Source: Aphis gossypii (lineage: Eukaryota > Arthropoda > Insecta > Hemiptera > Aphididae). Taken from it: 64,000 nucleotides of DNA. The translations under genes were made by a program, and so were the position numbers. The stretch covers positions 49,018,351 through 49,082,350 of the forward strand of contig NC_065533.1 in NCBI RefSeq assembly GCF_020184175.1. Reading direction: 5' to 3'. Shown piece after piece: positions 63,663 to 64,000 of this stretch. The notes beneath the pieces are model-generated. The model saw nothing but the letters and a program-made list of their open reading frames with translations, made no database searches and was not told where the DNA came from. The first letter of the stretch is position 1, and every line of letters begins with the position of its first letter.

Positions 63663-64000
63663 TTTTTTTTTTTCTGACAGATAACTTAATTAGGTGTATC
63701 CACTATGTGAGAGATGGTGAATTTGATTTTGACAGTAGGTATAATATTAGCGACAACACCACTCAAACAAATTAACTTTGATAATATAAGTCCGTTTATG
63801 TATGTATTATTAATTAACTAAATAAATCGGACCACAATGTCGTGTAAAGGAAACGTGTAAGAATGATGCATTTTGCTAATATATCTATAACTACAATAAA
63901 AGTGCAATCCTTTAGGGTTGATGCTATTTTACATAATAACATTTTAATACTAATTAATTGATTGACATAGTAGATATCAATTGAAATATAAGTCTAAGTA
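63663..64000. other. AT-rich DNA at window end
   Basis: No feature identified. It could be the interior of the element whose end lies at 63595. Confidence 0.4.

Noticed and set aside
1..64000. CRISPR arrays, bacterial operons, rRNA or tRNA genes
   Set aside because: No regular spacer-repeat array, no bacterial gene organisation and no tRNA-like A/B box pair were found by eye. The only tRNA-related sequence is the retrotransposon primer binding site.

Overview
This is AT-rich eukaryotic DNA, most likely from an aphid or close hemipteran relative. The base composition, the recurring TAGGTACCTA-type words, the ATAATATTATAAT runs, the CpG-rich patches in an AT background and a dispersed repeat family that I recall as common in aphid genomes all point that way. 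This is inference, not a database result. No complete, recognisable host protein-coding gene is present. Most short open reading frames are chance.

The one clearly interpretable unit is an LTR retrotransposon at 36738-42968 on the minus strand. It has two 697-bp LTRs that look identical, TG...CA ends, a 4-bp ACAG target duplication, a serine-tRNA primer binding site and a polypurine tract. It carries an intact 435-codon gag with a CCHC zinc knuckle, a -1-frame protease reading frame with an altered active site, and a short frameshifted piece of the protease/reverse-transcriptase linker. Reverse transcriptase, RNase H and integrase are missing, so this is a recent, non-autonomous member of the Ty3/Gypsy 17.6/297-like group. 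Its 2.3-kb leader contains two kinds of tandem repeat.

Layout: 1-8.3 kb, AT-rich, no gene. 8.3-10 kb, dispersed repeats and a palindromic MITE-like element. 11-13 kb, first CpG-rich patch. 15.5 kb, a small inverted-repeat element. 18.0-18.2 kb, a possible minus-strand terminal exon. 18.8-20.2 kb, dispersed repeats. 23.2-24.4 kb, second GC/CpG-rich patch, with plus-strand donor sites. 25.4-26.7 kb, 33-bp tandem repeats in inverted arrangement. 27.4 kb, a transposon terminus. 27.7-29.5 kb, third and largest GC/CpG-rich patch, with donor-like sites pointing both ways. 29.5-36.7 kb, AT-rich with dispersed repeats. 36.7-43.0 kb, the LTR element. 43-64 kb, AT-rich with dispersed repeats, a 386-bp hAT-like MITE at 49.7 kb and isolated transposon termini.

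The CpG-rich patches look like promoter or first-exon regions of genes with very long introns, but I could not join exons into a gene model. The window reads as intronic or intergenic DNA shaped by mobile elements.
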